In this document: piece after piece, positions 1 through 8,458 of the stretch
Layout of the letters: the number at the start of each line of letters is the position of its first letter
How positions within the stretch are numbered: position 1 is the first letter of the stretch
IMG/VR virus record: IMGVR_UViG_3300032116_014831
Location: 1-24,436 of that record
Origin: a virus
DNA: 24,436 nucleotides
Reading direction: 5' to 3' (one strand)
The notes under the pieces: model-generated
What the model was told of the DNA's origin: nothing
Seen by the model: only the letters and a program-made list of their open reading frames with translations
Database searches by the model: none
Program-made: the position numbers and the translations under genes

Positions 1-2
1 TT

Positions 3-572
3 ACTGCTAACGTAAGTTCCAATGAAGGATTTGGTCTGAGTATTGCTGAAAGTATTATGTGTGGTACTCCTGTCATTGCAACTGTTACTGGAGGTCTACA
101 AGATCAGTTGGGTATTGTTACAGACGACGGTAAGGATGTAGAATTTAATCTTGAATTTGGTACAAATAGTACAGGTAGATACACAAAACATGGAGTTTGG
201 TCTAAACCAGTTTGGACCAAAGTACAAAATCTACAAGGAAGTCCTCCCACTCCATATATCATGGATGATTTGGTAAATTATACAGACATTGCTGATGCTA
301 TTGCTTATTGGTATTTGATTGGTAAAGAAAAATGTGAACAGTATGGCTTAGAAGGTCGTAGATGGGCAATGAATGAAGGTGGAATTAATAGTTTAAACAT
401 GTGTAATCAGTTTATTAAAGCGATGGATTTCACATTAGACAATTTTAATCCCGTTAAAACATTTGACATTTTTACTGAAAATGGTTATGATATTAAATCA
501 TTACCTAACGATAAGTTGGGATTTGATTTACACGTTGTAAATTTAGAAACTATTAAGCAAACTATTTCATGA
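3..572 (+). CDS. Glycosyltransferase, GT-B fold (GT4-like), C-terminal part only
   Basis: Only the C-terminal ~190 residues are present; the frame is open to the left edge from base 3, so the Met at 57 is internal. The visible start carries the GT4 nucleotide-sugar binding signature E-x7-E (EGFGLSIAE, residues 8-16 of the visible part), followed by the usual CGTPVIA strand and a Gly-Gly turn. That is the donor-binding half of a retaining GT-B enzyme that would transfer a sugar from a nucleotide sugar in the cytoplasm. The stop overlaps the next start by four bases (ATGA), so it belongs to the long + strand sugar operon. Donor and acceptor cannot be told from sequence. Confidence 0.85.
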   Translation, partial: TANVSSNEGFGLSIAESIMCGTPVIATVTGGLQDQLGIVTDDGKDVEFNLEFGTNSTGRYTKHGVWSKPVWTKVQNLQGSPPTPYIMDDLVNYTDIADAIAYWYLIGKEKCEQYGLEGRRWAMNEGGINSLNMCNQFIKAMDFTLDNFNPVKTFDIFTENGYDIKSLPNDKLGFDLHVVNLETIKQTIS

Positions 573-1261
573 AGATTCAAGTATTAAAGAACGAAGATTA
601 TCAAGACATAGAAAATCTACCTAAAAAAGGCACAGACCGTGCTACTGGTTATGATGTAATTGTTACAAGTGACCCAAAGATAATTGGGGAAACATACGAT
701 AATGGTACATATAAACGAATCGATTATATTCAGTATAAAACAAATCTTAAACTAGCTGTACAACAAGAAAGACAGTATAGTGGATTTGGTCATACCGATA
801 TTGATTATGATATCCTAGCATTTCCTCGTAGTAGTGTCAGCAAATACAATTTAGTATTGGCTAATTGTATTGGATTGATTGATGCTGATTATCGTGGAGA
901 AGTACTACTAAGATTCAAATATATCTGGCAACCAGAAGACTATAGAATCAGAACCGACAATTTAATTGAAGGAACTGTAAATCCTCTCAAACTTTATAAC
1001 AAAGGTGATAAAGTCTGTCAACTCAAAGTGACCAAAGTAGAAAATGTAGAGTTCGTATTGGTAAATGAATTGGATTCTACAAATAGAGGTGAAGGTGGAT
1101 TTGGCAGCACCGATGTTAAAAAAGGTGAACGAGTCGAAATTGCACAACTTCAAATGAGTAAAATGGAAGAACTTTATAACAATCTAGGTGGAATTCCTAC
1201 TCCAAACAAAAAGTATAGTCAGTTAGTTAGCGAAAGAGATACAAAACAATTTAATCAATAA
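569..1261 (+). CDS. dut: dUTP diphosphatase (trimeric dUTPase family)
   Basis: Hydrolyses dUTP to dUMP and pyrophosphate, keeping uracil out of DNA and feeding thymidylate or modified-pyrimidine synthesis. All five trimeric dUTPase motifs are visible in order: ATGYD (25-29), PRSS (86-89), GLIDADYRGE (102-111, with the catalytic Asp and the uracil-gating Tyr), GDKVCQL (146-152) and the C-terminal P-loop-like RGEGGFGSTD (173-182). At 230 residues it is longer than the usual ~150 because of an insert of about 50 residues between motifs 1 and 2, another between motifs 3 and 4, and a polar tail of about 48 residues after motif 5. It starts inside the stop of the upstream glycosyltransferase and is followed after one base by another, an unusual place for a dUTPase. 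The dCTP deaminase alternative is less likely because motifs 3 and 5 are dUTPase-like. Confidence 0.92.
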   Translation: MKIQVLKNEDYQDIENLPKKGTDRATGYDVIVTSDPKIIGETYDNGTYKRIDYIQYKTNLKLAVQQERQYSGFGHTDIDYDILAFPRSSVSKYNLVLANCIGLIDADYRGEVLLRFKYIWQPEDYRIRTDNLIEGTVNPLKLYNKGDKVCQLKVTKVENVEFVLVNELDSTNRGEGGFGSTDVKKGERVEIAQLQMSKMEELYNNLGGIPTPNKKYSQLVSERDTKQFNQ

Positions 1262-1262
1262 T

Positions 1263-2603
1263 ATGAGCAAACCATTATGTCTAATTTCAGGCCCAGTATT
1301 TAACCGAAGCGGATACGGTGATTGGGCAACCACAGTCGCAAAAAGCATCATTCGTTATGACAAGTTTGATGTAAAAATTGCACCCACCAGATGGGGTAAC
1401 TGTCAAAGCAAACGTTTTCTTGAAGATTTAACCGATCCAGAAGATAAGGTATTGGCTAGTAAATTCTTGCAAGGAAATCTAAACAAACAACCAGAGGTAT
1501 TTATTCAGTTAACAATTCCAGAAGAATTTCATGCTGTTGGTAAATACAACATCGGTATGACCGCTGGTATTGAAACTACTATTCCACCTGGCAGCTGGAT
1601 CGAAGGTGTTAATAGAATGGACCTAACTATTGGGTTGTCAAACCACGTAAAGAAAACATTTACCGAGGTTAAAATGGCAAAACAACTTGAAAATGGTCAA
1701 CAAGTAAGCGTTCAAGTTGAAAAACCATTGGAGGTTTGTTTCTGGGGAGCCGATACAAACATTTTCAAAAAAACAGATGAAAAACTATCCACCGTAGAAG
1801 AATCGTTATCCAAGATCAAAGAATCAAGTGCATTCTTGTTTATTGGTCAGTGGACACACGGCGGCCTATACAATGATCGTAAAGACATTTGTAATTTAAT
1901 CAAGACATTTTGTACAGCATTTAAGAATCAATCTGAAAATGATCGTCCATGTTTGATTGTTAAAACAAGTGGACACGCTTACTCTACAGTGGATAGATTT
2001 GAAATGTTGAGTAAAATAAAGAAGATTCGTGATAGTGTTGGTACAAATGTTCCAAATGTTTATCTATTACATGGCGAATTGTCCGAACCAGAAATGAATG
2101 CTTTGTTAAACCATGAAAAGATTATATCTCACGTTTCATTTACTCATGGTGAAGGATATGGACATCCTCTTCTATTAGCTACATTAAGTGGTAAACCTTT
2201 GTTGGCTCCTAATTGGAGTGGTCATTTAGATTATCTAAATTCTTCTTTTGCTAATTTATTGCCTGGTAATCTAATTGATGTGGATAAAAAGTCTGTCAAT
2301 CAATGGATTATTAAAGAAAGTAAGTGGTTTAAGGTATCATATTCACTTGCGGAAGATAAAATGAAACAACTTTATTTTGCCCGTAAGAGTGATAAATTTA
2401 CTAAAAATGCTGAACTACTACGTAAGGAAAACTCAGAAAAGTTTAGTATTCCAGCGATGGATAAACGTCTATGGGAATTATTGGATAAATATGTTCCTCA
2501 GTTTGCTGTCGAAAATCAGTTTGTATTACCCAAGTTAAAAGCTGTAGGTACATCAACAAATACTGAAAACAAAATAGTTCTTCCTAAACTTAAGACTGTC
2601 TAA
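1263..2603 (+). CDS. Glycosyltransferase, GT-B fold (GT4-like)
   Basis: A full-length (446 aa) predicted cytoplasmic GT-B glycosyltransferase. The N-terminal half opens with a Rossmann strand and a glycine-rich acceptor-domain loop (NRSGYGDW, ~14-21). The C-terminal half begins with the strand FLFIGQW (~191-197) and carries the donor-site block THGEGYGHPLLLATLSGKP, which matches the GT4 signature except that the second Glu of E-x7-E is replaced. It ends in an odd tail in which VLPKLKAV (421-428) is nearly repeated as VLPKLKTV (439-446), joined by a polar linker. One base separates it from dut upstream and from the next gene downstream. Substrates are unknown. Confidence 0.85.
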   Translation: MSKPLCLISGPVFNRSGYGDWATTVAKSIIRYDKFDVKIAPTRWGNCQSKRFLEDLTDPEDKVLASKFLQGNLNKQPEVFIQLTIPEEFHAVGKYNIGMTAGIETTIPPGSWIEGVNRMDLTIGLSNHVKKTFTEVKMAKQLENGQQVSVQVEKPLEVCFWGADTNIFKKTDEKLSTVEESLSKIKESSAFLFIGQWTHGGLYNDRKDICNLIKTFCTAFKNQSENDRPCLIVKTSGHAYSTVDRFEMLSKIKKIRDSVGTNVPNVYLLHGELSEPEMNALLNHEKIISHVSFTHGEGYGHPLLLATLSGKPLLAPNWSGHLDYLNSSFANLLPGNLIDVDKKSVNQWIIKESKWFKVSYSLAEDKMKQLYFARKSDKFTKNAELLRKENSEKFSIPAMDKRLWELLDKYVPQFAVENQFVLPKLKAVGTSTNTENKIVLPKLKTV

Positions 2604-2604
2604 T

Positions 2605-3258
2605 ATGTTTTTATCTTATCTAGTAACATGTCATAATGAAACAGATAGTTTGGAAAAACTATTATCTAAATTAGTTCAAAACAAAAAAGATAACCATGAA
2701 ATTGTTCTTCTTGATGATTACTCAGATAATCCAAAGACTGTGGAAATTATACAAAGGTTTAAAGACAAGGTAAATTTCCAACAACATAAATTAGAAAGAA
2801 ACTACGGTGCTCATAAAAATTATGGCATCGGACTATGTAAAGGTGAGTGGGTGTTTCAATTGGATGGTGATGAAGTACCCACCGACACATTAATTGAAAA
2901 TATAGATGTTATATTAGAATCTAACGATACCAACGAAGTAATTTGGTTACCAAGATTAAATTACTTTATAGGGGTCACAAATGAAGATGTACAAATGTGG
3001 GGATGGAGATTATATGATGGTATGATTAACTTTCCAGATTATCAATCTCGTTTGTATCGTAACAAGCCACACATTCGTTACGAACGTAGACTACATGAAA
3101 AGGTGGAGGGATTTAAAACTTATGTATTTATTCCACCACAAAAAGACATAGCTATTATTCACGAAAAGACTATAGAAAAACAGAGACAGACCAATTTAAA
3201 CTATAACAAACTGTTTACCCAAGATGAAAACATGGGTTATGCTGTAAAGTCACAATGA
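2605..3258 (+). CDS. Glycosyltransferase family 2 (GT-A fold)
   Basis: A 217-aa GT-A enzyme. The N-terminal strand SYLVTCHNE (4-12) and LLDDYSDN (35-42) form the nucleotide-binding half. The metal-binding DxD is DGD at 87-89, preceded by the GAHKNYGI helix that is typical of GT2. The C-terminal RLHEKVEG block resembles the IHE motif of the WaaE/SunS-type subgroup of GT2, which adds sugars to lipopolysaccharide core or to peptides; this subgroup placement is an inference. No membrane segment is present. Its stop overlaps the next start by four bases. Confidence 0.88.
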   Translation: MFLSYLVTCHNETDSLEKLLSKLVQNKKDNHEIVLLDDYSDNPKTVEIIQRFKDKVNFQQHKLERNYGAHKNYGIGLCKGEWVFQLDGDEVPTDTLIENIDVILESNDTNEVIWLPRLNYFIGVTNEDVQMWGWRLYDGMINFPDYQSRLYRNKPHIRYERRLHEKVEGFKTYVFIPPQKDIAIIHEKTIEKQRQTNLNYNKLFTQDENMGYAVKSQ

Positions 3259-4265
3259 TAAAGATAAAAATATACGAACTCGATAAACATCGTAATGAGA
3301 CGACATTTAGACCGTTATTGTTACAACAACATTTGTTTAAAGAAGTTGGTATAGAATTTGTTAATAGTGGACCGGCAGATTTTGCGTTTGTCGGTCATGC
3401 TAGCATAGTTAATAAAAAGGTATCCTTGGACGACTCTACAAATCAAGGAGTACAGTTTTTAAAAGACGTTAAGGAACCATATTTCATTTTTGATGGACAA
3501 GATGCTGCCACTTTAATGGGAATATATGAAGTTGCTTCACGTACCAATCCAATTTATGTATTAAAACCAACTCTTTACAAACACAGATCTGATTATTTAA
3601 AAAATACTGTCAATGGAAGAATTTATTGGGGAGAGGGAAATTACAGTTTACCAAACTTAGATATTTTTGACAAAGTAAAACTCTCTCATTTTAATTGGTT
3701 ATCCACACTAACTCCAAATTGGTATAGTTATGACACGAATAAATCATATGATATTAGTCTATTGTTAGGCAGAAGATCTACAGATAGTATAGAACATGAT
3801 CTGAATCAAACTCCTCATTATAATAATCATAGAGAAAATCTATTTAATAAGGTTGATAAAAAATATAAATCTGCTTATCTTGATAAAGGTCAACGGTTAT
3901 CCACACAAGAATATTTAAATACGATGTATAACTGTAAAATCGTTCTTTCCCCATTTGGTTTTGGTGAAGTAACACCTAGAGACTTAGAAGCAGCAATGTT
4001 TGGTTGTGTACTTATTAAACCAGATATGTCTCATTTGGAAATGATACCAGATGTATATGTACCTAATGAAACATATATTGCTTGTAAACATGACTTTTCT
4101 GACATTAATGAAAAAATTGATTATATTCTGTCAGATTATTCAAATCTACAAAAATTATACACCGAAAACCTTAGAAAGAAATATATTGAAGAAAGTAAAC
4201 CAGAAAAAATGGTAATGTATTATTACGATTTATTCAAAAATATCAAAGGAGTTACAACTGAATGA
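3255..4265 (+). CDS. Glycosyltransferase, GT-B-like (exostosin/CgeB-type C-terminal domain)
   Basis: A 336-aa protein whose C-terminal third has the donor-domain pattern of GT-B enzymes: KIVLSPFGFGEVTPRDLEA (about residue 229 on), then MFGCVLIKPD and a conserved Pro-Asp-Val. This arrangement (Ser-Pro-x-Gly, Arg-Asp-x-Glu, Gly-x-x-x-Ile-Lys-Pro) is shared by exostosin-like and CgeB-like glycosyltransferases. The N-terminal half is divergent, and I recognise it only as the likely acceptor-binding Rossmann domain. It is coupled by ATGA overlaps on both sides to GT2 genes, which supports a role in the same glycan pathway. The sugar is not predictable. Confidence 0.75.
   Translation: MIKIKIYELDKHRNETTFRPLLLQQHLFKEVGIEFVNSGPADFAFVGHASIVNKKVSLDDSTNQGVQFLKDVKEPYFIFDGQDAATLMGIYEVASRTNPIYVLKPTLYKHRSDYLKNTVNGRIYWGEGNYSLPNLDIFDKVKLSHFNWLSTLTPNWYSYDTNKSYDISLLLGRRSTDSIEHDLNQTPHYNNHRENLFNKVDKKYKSAYLDKGQRLSTQEYLNTMYNCKIVLSPFGFGEVTPRDLEAAMFGCVLIKPDMSHLEMIPDVYVPNETYIACKHDFSDINEKIDYILSDYSNLQKLYTENLRKKYIEESKPEKMVMYYYDLFKNIKGVTTE
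4245..4251 (+). promoter_or_regulatory. Shine-Dalgarno AAAGGAG for the GT2 gene at 4262
   Basis: AAAGGAG lies ten bases before the ATG at 4262. It stands out because most starts in this + strand run have no recognisable Shine-Dalgarno and appear to depend on ATGA coupling. It may raise the yield of this one transferase or serve as an internal re-entry point. Confidence 0.55.
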
Positions 4266-4927
4266 AAGTAGGTATAACAGCGCCGATGCATTGGTCAGAT
4301 GAGTATAGAATTAAAGGCAACGATTTTATAAAAAAAATGACAGATTCTATAAATCAATCGGTCAAATGTGACCATACAATTTATGTGATAGATAATGCAA
4401 GTCAATATAAATCAAACATACACACATACCCAAATGTAAATTATACGTTTATCGAAGATCAAAGTATAGGTGGTATTACACATGCTTATAATGTTGGAAT
4501 ATACAAAGCATACAAAGACGAGTGTGATATCATCATCGTTACAAGTGACGACGTAGAATTCAACCATACAATAAACAAATTCGTCGAATTTATATCAAGA
4601 GATTCAGAAAGTTTGGATTGTATCTACGGACCTGTAACAAATGGAGTATTAACTGAAGATCAAAAATCAAATGGACCTGGTATAGGAATTAAACAATTGC
4701 CTGTTTTAAATGGATTCACATTTGCTTTTACTCGTCAGCATTATGAAAAGTATAGACCAACCAAAGACACATATTTAAATGAACAGGTTATTAACAAGTG
4801 GCATGGACAAGAAAATCAATTCATTACAAATGTCAATAAAGGAGCCAAATGTAAAGTGTTAAATTTTTGTTGGTTGTTACATGATAAACAACGTGGTTGG
4901 AAAAAATGTTTAAAAGAAATAAAGTGA
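4262..4927 (+). CDS. Glycosyltransferase family 2-like (GT-A fold)
   Basis: A 221-aa GT-A protein. It shows an N-terminal strand MKVGITAP, the IDNAS loop at 43-47 that sits at the uridine-binding position, the helix GGITHAYNVGI (70-80) equivalent to the N-x-G helix of GT2, and a metal-binding SDDV at 95-98. The C-terminal LLHDKQRGW supplies the His often found near the active site. It overlaps the upstream gene by four bases and has its own Shine-Dalgarno. Small size and absence of a membrane anchor point to a soluble enzyme. The acceptor is unknown. Confidence 0.83.
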   Translation: MKVGITAPMHWSDEYRIKGNDFIKKMTDSINQSVKCDHTIYVIDNASQYKSNIHTYPNVNYTFIEDQSIGGITHAYNVGIYKAYKDECDIIIVTSDDVEFNHTINKFVEFISRDSESLDCIYGPVTNGVLTEDQKSNGPGIGIKQLPVLNGFTFAFTRQHYEKYRPTKDTYLNEQVINKWHGQENQFITNVNKGAKCKVLNFCWLLHDKQRGWKKCLKEIK

Positions 4928-4928
4928 T

Positions 4929-5936
4929 ATGAAGATTAAAAACAAATATGTTACAGGTACCCAAGTGATGTTCTATGAAATTGAAATGTTTGACGACACC
5001 ATTTCGGGTATTATTAATACATTGAAGTTAGTAGATAATAGAGAAAATCTATCATATCATTTTACATTCAATATGTCGGAAGCATTTGAATTAATAGATA
5101 CTTCAAAAATTTCTAGTGATGAATTAAAAAATAGATTTATACAACAAATTAATAGATTAAAATCACAGGGTGTTAATGTTAAATATGATATTTTGGAAGG
5201 TAAAGAACCATATAGCATGGCAAATTACCGTAGAGATTTTAATTATTTAAACTGTACAAACAATGACATTTTAATATGGGGAGAAACTGACTGTTATATG
5301 CCAGCTGAAACTTTCCCTGTATTGGATCAAATTCACGAATATTCATCTTCACAAAACATTTGGAAATATGTTGTAACATTCGCCATTAGAAAGATGTGGG
5401 ATTCTAGTTGGTCAGTTCTAGAACATCCTCTATTTGAAAATTGTAAGTATTACGAAAAAACAGAACCCAAGTGTTTCACAGAACAATCATCTATTCGATA
5501 CGTAATGTCTATTGATGAAATGAATGAAATAAATTCAAATACCAAAGATTTAGACATTAGAATCTTGAAGACTCCTAGATTTGATGGTTCAGGAGCTATA
5601 TTCTCTACAGATCTAATCAAAGCAGGCGCCAATATACCTCTGGCTGCGTTTGGCATAGCATCAGATGACACTTTTATGATGGAAGCATGTAGAAAGACTA
5701 TGGGCAATCAATATGTACAATATGTAATTAAAAACCTTCTAAAAGTACACAACAGAGAACATCCTCGTAAACGTAATTATGCTTTAAACATACAAGGTCA
5801 AGAAAGTACCCAAAGTAAAAAGGGTGATTGGTATAAAGTTATAAGAAATACAAACGAACAAAATCTACATATGTATTCTCAGACAAATCAAAATAGGTTC
5901 TTCACCTATCAAGATTGTTTAAACACGTTACAATAA
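4929..5936 (+). CDS. Glycosyltransferase-like protein (probable GT-A fold)
   Basis: A 335-aa soluble protein. The opening (VMFYEIEM, ~13-20, then a long helix and HFTFNMSEAFE) looks like the first beta-alpha-beta of a GT-A domain specialised in phages. ETD at 119-121, after a hydrophobic strand (DILIWG), is in the position of the DxD motif. FGIASDDTFMME (~240-250) resembles the Glu-Asp-x-Asp catalytic block of GT2, and VHNREHPRKR may supply the late histidine. These are motif readings only; overall similarity to classical GT2 is weak, so the call is mainly supported by its place among eleven other transferases. Confidence 0.6.
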   Translation: MKIKNKYVTGTQVMFYEIEMFDDTISGIINTLKLVDNRENLSYHFTFNMSEAFELIDTSKISSDELKNRFIQQINRLKSQGVNVKYDILEGKEPYSMANYRRDFNYLNCTNNDILIWGETDCYMPAETFPVLDQIHEYSSSQNIWKYVVTFAIRKMWDSSWSVLEHPLFENCKYYEKTEPKCFTEQSSIRYVMSIDEMNEINSNTKDLDIRILKTPRFDGSGAIFSTDLIKAGANIPLAAFGIASDDTFMMEACRKTMGNQYVQYVIKNLLKVHNREHPRKRNYALNIQGQESTQSKKGDWYKVIRNTNEQNLHMYSQTNQNRFFTYQDCLNTLQ

Positions 5937-5940
5937 ATAT

Positions 5941-6615
5941 ATGGGTTATATTCTACCAGAAATATATGAGGCAATGGCAAAATCCACAAAGAGTGATTTG
6001 CCAAGAATTTTAATTGAAACAGGTACATTCAAAGGTGGATTAGCATATCGGTATTTAGAAAAATATGGATCTGTAGATCCTTTCAGAAAACTGTTTACCT
6101 TTGAATTGGGTGAAGAAATTTGTCAGATTGCTAGCAAACGACTTAAATTGTTTGAACAATATATCGGGGACACTTCTCAATTTGACCTACATACAGACGA
6201 CAGAGACATTGATTTTAAGTCTCGGGAAACGTATATGCACGGTACAATCGAATTGATCAATTCAGACAGTGTACGTGGTTTAAAAGAATTGTTACCTTCT
6301 ATAGATGAAAGATGTTGTTTTTGGTTAGATGCACATGCAGGTGCTGCAAAATATGCTAGAGGTCCAAAAGACGTACCTTTGTTAGATGAAATTGATACGA
6401 TTGGTACTCACCATATAAAGAATCATCTAATAGCAATTGATGATGCACATCTGTTTGGTAAAGTACAGTTTGACAAGAACACTAATGAAAAAACATGTGA
6501 TTATACAGAAATAACTATTGACAATGTAAAAGAAGCATTGATTAAAATAAACCCAAACTATAAAATTGAAATTATAAGTCCATATCAACATGAAATGTTG
6601 GTTGCATATGTATGA
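5941..6615 (+). CDS. Class I SAM-dependent methyltransferase-like protein
   Basis: A 224-aa protein with the Rossmann methyltransferase layout: motif I ETGTFKGG (26-33), an acidic residue after strand 2 (TFELGE, Glu55), a central FWLDAHAG (127-134) ending strand 4, and LIAIDDAHLFG (~162-172). The paired FWLDAH and IDDAHLF blocks are characteristic of a family of small O-methyltransferase-like enzymes often found in glycan clusters. It probably methylates a sugar hydroxyl, or less likely modifies a base or protein. Four bases separate the upstream stop from its ATG, and its own stop overlaps the next start. Confidence 0.75.
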   Translation: MGYILPEIYEAMAKSTKSDLPRILIETGTFKGGLAYRYLEKYGSVDPFRKLFTFELGEEICQIASKRLKLFEQYIGDTSQFDLHTDDRDIDFKSRETYMHGTIELINSDSVRGLKELLPSIDERCCFWLDAHAGAAKYARGPKDVPLLDEIDTIGTHHIKNHLIAIDDAHLFGKVQFDKNTNEKTCDYTEITIDNVKEALIKINPNYKIEIISPYQHEMLVAYV

Positions 6616-7520
6616 ACGTCATAGTATTTCATCAACCCTATCCACAGGGAAATTATAAATTAAACGAGTATGTAGCCAAACATCTCAAAGAACAAGGTCA
6701 TACAGTATATTTGTTACAACAATTAAATGGGTTGACTTGTACAGAAGAATTTGTGGAAGAGATCAAATCTGTACAACCAGATGTATTATACTTTGAAATG
6801 TTAGATAGAGAAACATTCAAAGCAGTGGAACAACTTGATTGTAAAAAAGTATTGGTCTATGCAAGTAGAGGTATACTTCCAAACTTTGAAGAAATTGCCA
6901 ATTATTATGGTAAATGGTTCACTCATATTTATACAAATTCGATTAACCTTCATAAGTTGTTTGTTTCCAAAAATATTCCATCAGAACACTTTGAATACTA
7001 TTTTAGTTGTTTAACTGACAATGAATGTGTTTTTACCCCAGAGTATTTTAATGACTGTGTATTCTTGGGCATGGGATTTGCACGGGTAAATGACAAACAT
7101 TACGAAAGTGAACGTAATCTATTCTTTGAAGGAATTCCAAATATTAAATTTGCAATATATGGCAATGGTTGGCCAAATCTACCACATTACAGAGGATTAT
7201 TACCATCTGACGATATTGGAAAACTATATTCAAGTGCTAGATCCGCTATTGGTATTATAGGATCAGGACAACGTAGTATGGGTATGATCAACAATAGATA
7301 TACAGAAATGATGTATTGTGGAATACCTATATTTAGTTTGAACTATAAAACAATCGATTGGTTTGGTGGCAACGAGTATATCAATTTTATTGAAAACAAA
7401 AATGATATCATCGAATCATTGAAAACTGATACATTAAAAACAAAAGCCCAAGAATCTAAAAAGTTTATTCGTCAAAAACATCAAGATTTCTTTAATAAAT
7501 TAAACAATATAATCAAATGA
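6612..7520 (+). CDS. Glycosyltransferase, GT-B fold
   Basis: A 302-aa protein. The N-terminal Rossmann half starts MNVIVFHQPYPQGNYK and has the alternating strand-helix layout of GT-B acceptor domains (EQGHTVYLL, then DVLYFEML). The C-terminal donor half begins CVFLGMGFA and contains YSSARSAIGIIGSG, then RYTEMMYCGIPIFS, where the Glu and the Cys-Gly-Ile-Pro turn occupy the usual sugar-nucleotide site. A CgeB-like or GT4-like assignment fits. ATGA overlaps join it to the upstream methyltransferase and to a second GT-B gene downstream. Confidence 0.78.
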   Translation: MNVIVFHQPYPQGNYKLNEYVAKHLKEQGHTVYLLQQLNGLTCTEEFVEEIKSVQPDVLYFEMLDRETFKAVEQLDCKKVLVYASRGILPNFEEIANYYGKWFTHIYTNSINLHKLFVSKNIPSEHFEYYFSCLTDNECVFTPEYFNDCVFLGMGFARVNDKHYESERNLFFEGIPNIKFAIYGNGWPNLPHYRGLLPSDDIGKLYSSARSAIGIIGSGQRSMGMINNRYTEMMYCGIPIFSLNYKTIDWFGGNEYINFIENKNDIIESLKTDTLKTKAQESKKFIRQKHQDFFNKLNNIIK

Positions 7521-8458
7521 ATATTTGTTTTATCAGTCAAAATGGACATATCGGTAAGATTCCTCGAAACTTTTCAAATTGCCGTACAGAATTTGCTTGG
7601 CAAATTGCGTTAAATGCAGATCATCTATCATTTGATCACATATGTAAAAATAAAGTACCTACGTATGATCTAGCTATTGTAATACTACCAAAAAAACTAG
7701 AAATTATTGATACAAACTTAGTGTTGGATGTTTGTAGATCAATTGGTAAAAAAGTAGCAGTAATGCAAGAAGGTCCGGCTTGGTATTATCAAGATTACAA
7801 ATATGTAGATCAAGTTAATTATATTAACTTTTTAAGTGAGGTAGATTTCTTATTGGTCCATAATAAGAGTGATATTTCATACTTTAAAGGTATATTTAAA
7901 AAACCTACGTTTAATCTTCAATCGTTAATGATAGAAGATGTTGTTAAAAACGTATCCCGTGAAAATAATGGTATGCCTATCATAGGTGGAAACTTCTGTA
8001 GTTGGTATGGTGGCGTAGACAGTTACTTTGTAGCACAAAACTTTAATAAACCTATCTTTATTCCAAGTATGGGACGCAAGATAGAAAATGAAGATCAATT
8101 TCCAAGTTTGCATCACCTACCATATATGATGTGGAATGAGTGGATTAAAACACTCGCCAATTTTAATGTAGGTATACATTTGATGCGTACACATGCAGCA
8201 GGCACGTTTGCTCTAAACTGTGCTTATTTGGGTATACCATGTATAGGATATAAAGGATTGGACACACAAGAAACTTTACATCCAGAATTAAGTGTTAATA
8301 TAGGTGATATAGAAAAGGCAAATCAACTAACAATTAAGTTAAAAGAAGACAAATCTTTTTATAATCACTGTTCCGAAGCATCCAAGGATTTATATCAAAT
8401 ATATTATACAGAAGAAAAGTGGTTGAATAATTGGAAAACTATTATTAACAATATATGA
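7517..8458 (+). CDS. Glycosyltransferase, GT-B-like
   Basis: A 313-aa soluble protein with two Rossmann-like halves. The N-terminal half (MNICFISQNGHIGKIPRNF, then YDLAIVILPKK and KKVAVMQEGP) would bind the acceptor. The C-terminal half has strand-turn-helix NVGIHLMRTHAAGTFALNC and YLGIPCIGYKG, corresponding to the donor-binding block of GT-B enzymes. The classical E-x7-E is not evident, so family placement is tentative. It is not an obvious recent copy of the GT-B gene just upstream. Both junctions are four-base overlaps. Confidence 0.7.
   Translation: MNICFISQNGHIGKIPRNFSNCRTEFAWQIALNADHLSFDHICKNKVPTYDLAIVILPKKLEIIDTNLVLDVCRSIGKKVAVMQEGPAWYYQDYKYVDQVNYINFLSEVDFLLVHNKSDISYFKGIFKKPTFNLQSLMIEDVVKNVSRENNGMPIIGGNFCSWYGGVDSYFVAQNFNKPIFIPSMGRKIENEDQFPSLHHLPYMMWNEWIKTLANFNVGIHLMRTHAAGTFALNCAYLGIPCIGYKGLDTQETLHPELSVNIGDIEKANQLTIKLKEDKSFYNHCSEASKDLYQIYYTEEKWLNNWKTIINNI

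Noticed and set aside
962-1153. Antisense open frames inside real genes (for example 962-1153, 5450-5707, 9955-10206, 10978-11253, 24064-24291)
   Set aside because: They lie wholly within or almost wholly over genes with clear family motifs, have no ribosome sites, and encode compositionally odd peptides.
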